Below, piece after piece: positions 61,600 to 64,000 of a stretch of 64,000 nt of DNA. Each line of letters starts with the position of its first letter. The stretch's first letter is position 1. Source of the stretch: Phocoena phocoena (Eukaryota > Chordata > Mammalia > Artiodactyla > Phocoenidae); assembly GCF_963924675.1 (NCBI RefSeq), contig NC_089239.1:30527818-30591817 (forward strand), written 5' to 3'. The notes under the pieces are model-generated. The model did not search any database. It saw only the letters and a list, made by a program, of their open reading frames with translations, and was not told the DNA's origin. The translations under genes and the position numbers were made by a program.

Positions 61600-62530
61600 T
61601 AACCTAGTTAAGAAATTCCCTAATCCTCCTAAGAAGAGACAGAAGTTCACTAAAGAATGTAAGTTAACCCTAGGAATTTATAGTCTAGGATGCCTGATAT
61701 CTATCAATTCACTCACCTCCTTGTGAAACCTGGAGATGCTAAAACTTGGTAAGTAAAAGCAGTGTGAAGTTATTTATTAGCAAAATGATACCAAATAAAA
61801 TGATAAAAATTTGACCCCAGGTAACTCCAAACTTCATGTTGTATTTCTGAGATCTTACCTGTCAAAATTGGTTAGTCAAAAATCTAGTCCTAAAAAAGGA
61901 TGAGTTCATCTCTGATTTCAGCAACCATTTAACTCCCACCTTCCAAGAATACTCTGGTCTCAACGACGGTGACAATTTCACCTTCTCACCTTCTTTGCTG
62001 GCAGTCTTAAGACTGAGGTGGTAGATCTAGCTGGAGAACAGAAGATAGGATGGAAGACCATACCCGTCTCTGAACTGCAAGACTTGTGTGATTTCTTTGA
62101 AGATATACTTTCACTCAAAAAAGTCACAGACCCAATTAAATGCTCTCAGATTAAGTGATTAGTTCAGTCCAAAAATGAGAAATCATCTATATCTAATCTA
62201 CACAAAGTATACTGCAAGGAAAAGGACCTCTAGAAAAGAAGCAGCTGCCCTGCCTTAGCCCAAAAGATAGTCTCACAAAATACAAAAGACTAATTTTGTC
62301 TGATAGAATGAGACCTCTCTGAGGAAGTATTTGCTCCATTCTGCCCACAACTGTTTTTTTCACAAAAAGGAAGAGATTTCCATGCAATTGCAAAAGGAGA
62401 ATGTTCTATTTCTAGTTGATAATGGGGCTTCATTCTCTATCATAAACCCTTCCACCTTTTCATCACTGCTTCTTCAGAGTAACATGCTCAAACAACCAGA
62501 CATACGGGTTTTCATGTTAGGACAATAAAA
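61600..62530 (+). mobile_element. Endogenous retrovirus gag/protease remnant
   Basis: Two islands of retroviral coding sequence are visible on the plus strand. At about 61600-61749, a capsid-like stretch in two frames ends HLLVKPGDAKTW (61714-61749), with a shift near 61692. At 62380-62465, a protease-like stretch carries FLVDNGASFSIIN; the catalytic triplet is D-N-G instead of D-T-G or D-S-G (62418-62426). The DNA between them is decayed, with many stops. No LTR, primer-binding site or envelope was seen. The gag style suggests a class I (gamma-like) element, by inference. It is a dead remnant. Confidence 0.72.
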
Positions 62531-62539
62531 TACTAGAAA

Positions 62540-62765
62540 CCACTCAAAAGTTCATCAAGACGGGGTTGGTTAAGTCATTTTGGCTGAGTTCATTTTAAGG
62601 ATATTCTGTGGCAGTCAGAAGAGGTTAGCTGTGCATATAATGATATGTAAAGATCTCCAACACAACATAAGTAGAAAAGAAAAAAGCTTCAGAACAATCA
62701 TATCATTTAGGGGGAAAACCTATACATAAAAAAATATACAGGGGATATATGATCCCCTTTTCTCA
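62540..62765 (+). mobile_element. Old LINE-1 3' fragment
   Basis: gtcaagacggggttggttaa-type sequence, tatgtaaagatctccaacac and agcttcagaacaatcatat match the late part of an ancient L1. It directly follows the retroviral remnant. Confidence 0.6.
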
Positions 62766-62769
62766 CATG

Positions 62770-62905
62770 AGGGGTCTTTGAAGTTCAGAGATTGAGTATC
62801 ATCATATCTAAGGTCATTCAGCCAATAAGTAAAGATCCAAGTTCTATGCCAGTCTCTGTTTCCAAGACCTAAGTCAGTGTTGCTACACCACGCTGCTTCC
62901 TTGGT
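62770..62905 (-). mobile_element. MIR SINE remnant
   Basis: Antisense MIR: aggtcattcagccaataagt, aaagatccaagttctatgcc, then a degraded 'gctacaccacgctgcttcc' end. Confidence 0.72.
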
Positions 62906-63285
62906 CAGTAGTGAGTACTGATGAGACCTGCTGTGATGGGTTCCTTGCTACATTTCATTGTGTCACCTAGTATTTCAGGGGACCTAGAATGGGATGGAGT
63001 CAGCTTCAAAGCAAACTCAAGTACAACTTAAATACAAAACAAAATCTTACTTTATCCTTAAAAGAAAATCACCTTATGATCCGGAATGTCAATGAATGCC
63101 TTGAGATTACTACTGGTGAAGCCAGCTTGTCTGAATTTTGCTCTCTTTAGTGAGTTTTCTTTATGGGATAGAATAAAGGCCAAAGGACTCCATTTGGTCA
63201 ATATAAAGAACTCAAAATTCTATTTAAATTTCTCCTCTCAAAATAAATTTAGGTTAATCTCAATAAAAGTGATATTAATATAAAG
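62906..63285. other. Unique sequence
   Basis: Nothing recognised. Confidence 0.4.
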
Positions 63286-63479
63286 AATGCATTAAAAAAA
63301 TTTTTTTTTGCAGTACATGGGCCTCTCACTGTTGTGGCCTCTCCCGTTGCGGAACACAGGCTCCGGACGCACAGGCGCCGCGGCATGTGGGATCTTCCCG
63401 GACCGGGGCACAAACCCGTGTCCCCTGCATCGGCAGGCGGACTCTCAACCACTGCGCCACCAGGGAAGCCCCTGCATTG
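63286..63479 (-). mobile_element. CHR SINE, short form, with internal deletion
   Basis: The body is about 63301-63471 and lacks about 32 bp in the middle (the segment with gccatggctcacgggccc in other copies). The flanks share tgcatt, a very short possible TSD. Confidence 0.92.
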
Positions 63480-63698
63480 TTTCTTTTAAATAGCGAATAA
63501 ATTAATCTTTTCTAATGCCAATTTGCAGTTAACTAAAGACTTTAAAAGTAAATATTTTATGATTATTTCGAAAATGACAGATGTACTTTGTAGAAAATTT
63601 AGAAAACACAGATGAGGAAAAAGGATATCGACATATAAATGTATCACCAAGATATATACAGCTATTAATAAATTTAAACAGATGAAAGCATATTATGA
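63480..63698. other. AT-rich spacer
   Basis: Nothing recognised. Confidence 0.4.
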
Positions 63699-64000
63699 AG
63701 GCTTCCCTGGTGGCGCAGTGGTTAGGAATACCACCTGCCAATGCAGGGGACACGGGTTCAAGCCCTGGTCTGGGAAGATCCCACACGCTGTGGAGCAACT
63801 AAGCCCGTGCGCCACAACTACTGAGCCCGTGCGCCACAACTACTGAAGCTCGTGCACGTAGAGCCCGTGCTCCGCAACAAGAGAAGCCACCGCAATGAGA
63901 AGCCCACGCACCGCAACAAAGAGTAGCCCCTGCTCGCTGCAACTAGAGAAAGCCCGCACAGCAACCAAGACCCAATGCAGCCAAAAATAAATAAACAAAT
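63699..64000 (+). mobile_element. CHR SINE, long form, running off the window
   Basis: Starts ggcttccctggtggcg, with ggttaggaataccacctgcc, duplicated ccacaactactga modules, and ends within the (AAAT)-type tail at the last base. The 3' TSD lies outside the window. Confidence 0.92.

Noticed and set aside
1..64000. CRISPR arrays, operons, or prokaryotic systems
   Set aside because: Repeats are dispersed with TSDs and poly(A) tails, coding density is negligible, and every sign points to a mammalian genome.

Overview
The window looks like nuclear DNA of a cetacean, an intergenic or intronic stretch dominated by retrotransposon history. The main evidence is 19 copies of tRNA-Glu-derived SINEs whose 5' ends read like 'cttccctggtggcgcagtgg'. 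This is the CHR family of whales, hippos and ruminants, and the short, roughly 200-bp form that dominates here is typical of cetaceans. Young cetartiodactyl L1 3' ends and mammal-wide relics (MIR, L2, MLT1, MER5) fit the same picture. The species cannot be named from sequence alone. No complete protein-coding gene, tRNA, rRNA, CpG island or CRISPR array was found.

Layout. 0-6 kb: a 5'-truncated L1 on the minus strand with a perfect target-site duplication (TSD) and a frameshifted ORF2 3' end; an L1 3' UTR-only insertion that splits a MIR; an old L2. 6-15 kb: AT-rich unique DNA with five CHR SINEs, a MER5-type hAT relic and one 121-codon open stretch bounded by splice-like signals. 15-25 kb: about 10 kb with no CHR SINE. 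It holds a 93-bp L1 micro-insertion, a MIR and, around 21.8-22.8 kb, a repeat-poor segment with octamer-like and X-box-like motifs arranged as a dyad. 25-32 kb: an old L1 fragment cut short together with a SINE, L2 copies and a dense run of MIRs. 32-43 kb: mostly unique AT-rich DNA, an MLT1 solo LTR lying in or beside an L2, and a GATA microsatellite. 43-54 kb: most of the long-form CHR SINEs, microsatellites, two adjacent direct SINEs and a 31-bp tandem duplication. 54-64 kb: old L1 and other decayed repeats, a 32-bp tandem duplication, a possible 70-bp exon, an insertion that consists only of a T tract between TSDs, an endogenous retrovirus gag/protease remnant, and a long-form CHR SINE that runs off the end.

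The elements do not work together as a system. Their relationships are historical: younger L1 and CHR copies use L1-type target sites (often TTTT/A), and in several places younger elements lie inside older ones. Nearly every open reading frame of 60-130 codons comes from SINE or L1 sequence or from chance. I found no convincing undescribed biological system. The best leads are the tail-only insertion at 60.9 kb, the dyad element at 22.72-22.76 kb, and the two exon-like segments at 10.08-10.45 kb (minus) and 60.54-60.61 kb (plus). Repeat boundaries given without TSDs are approximate.
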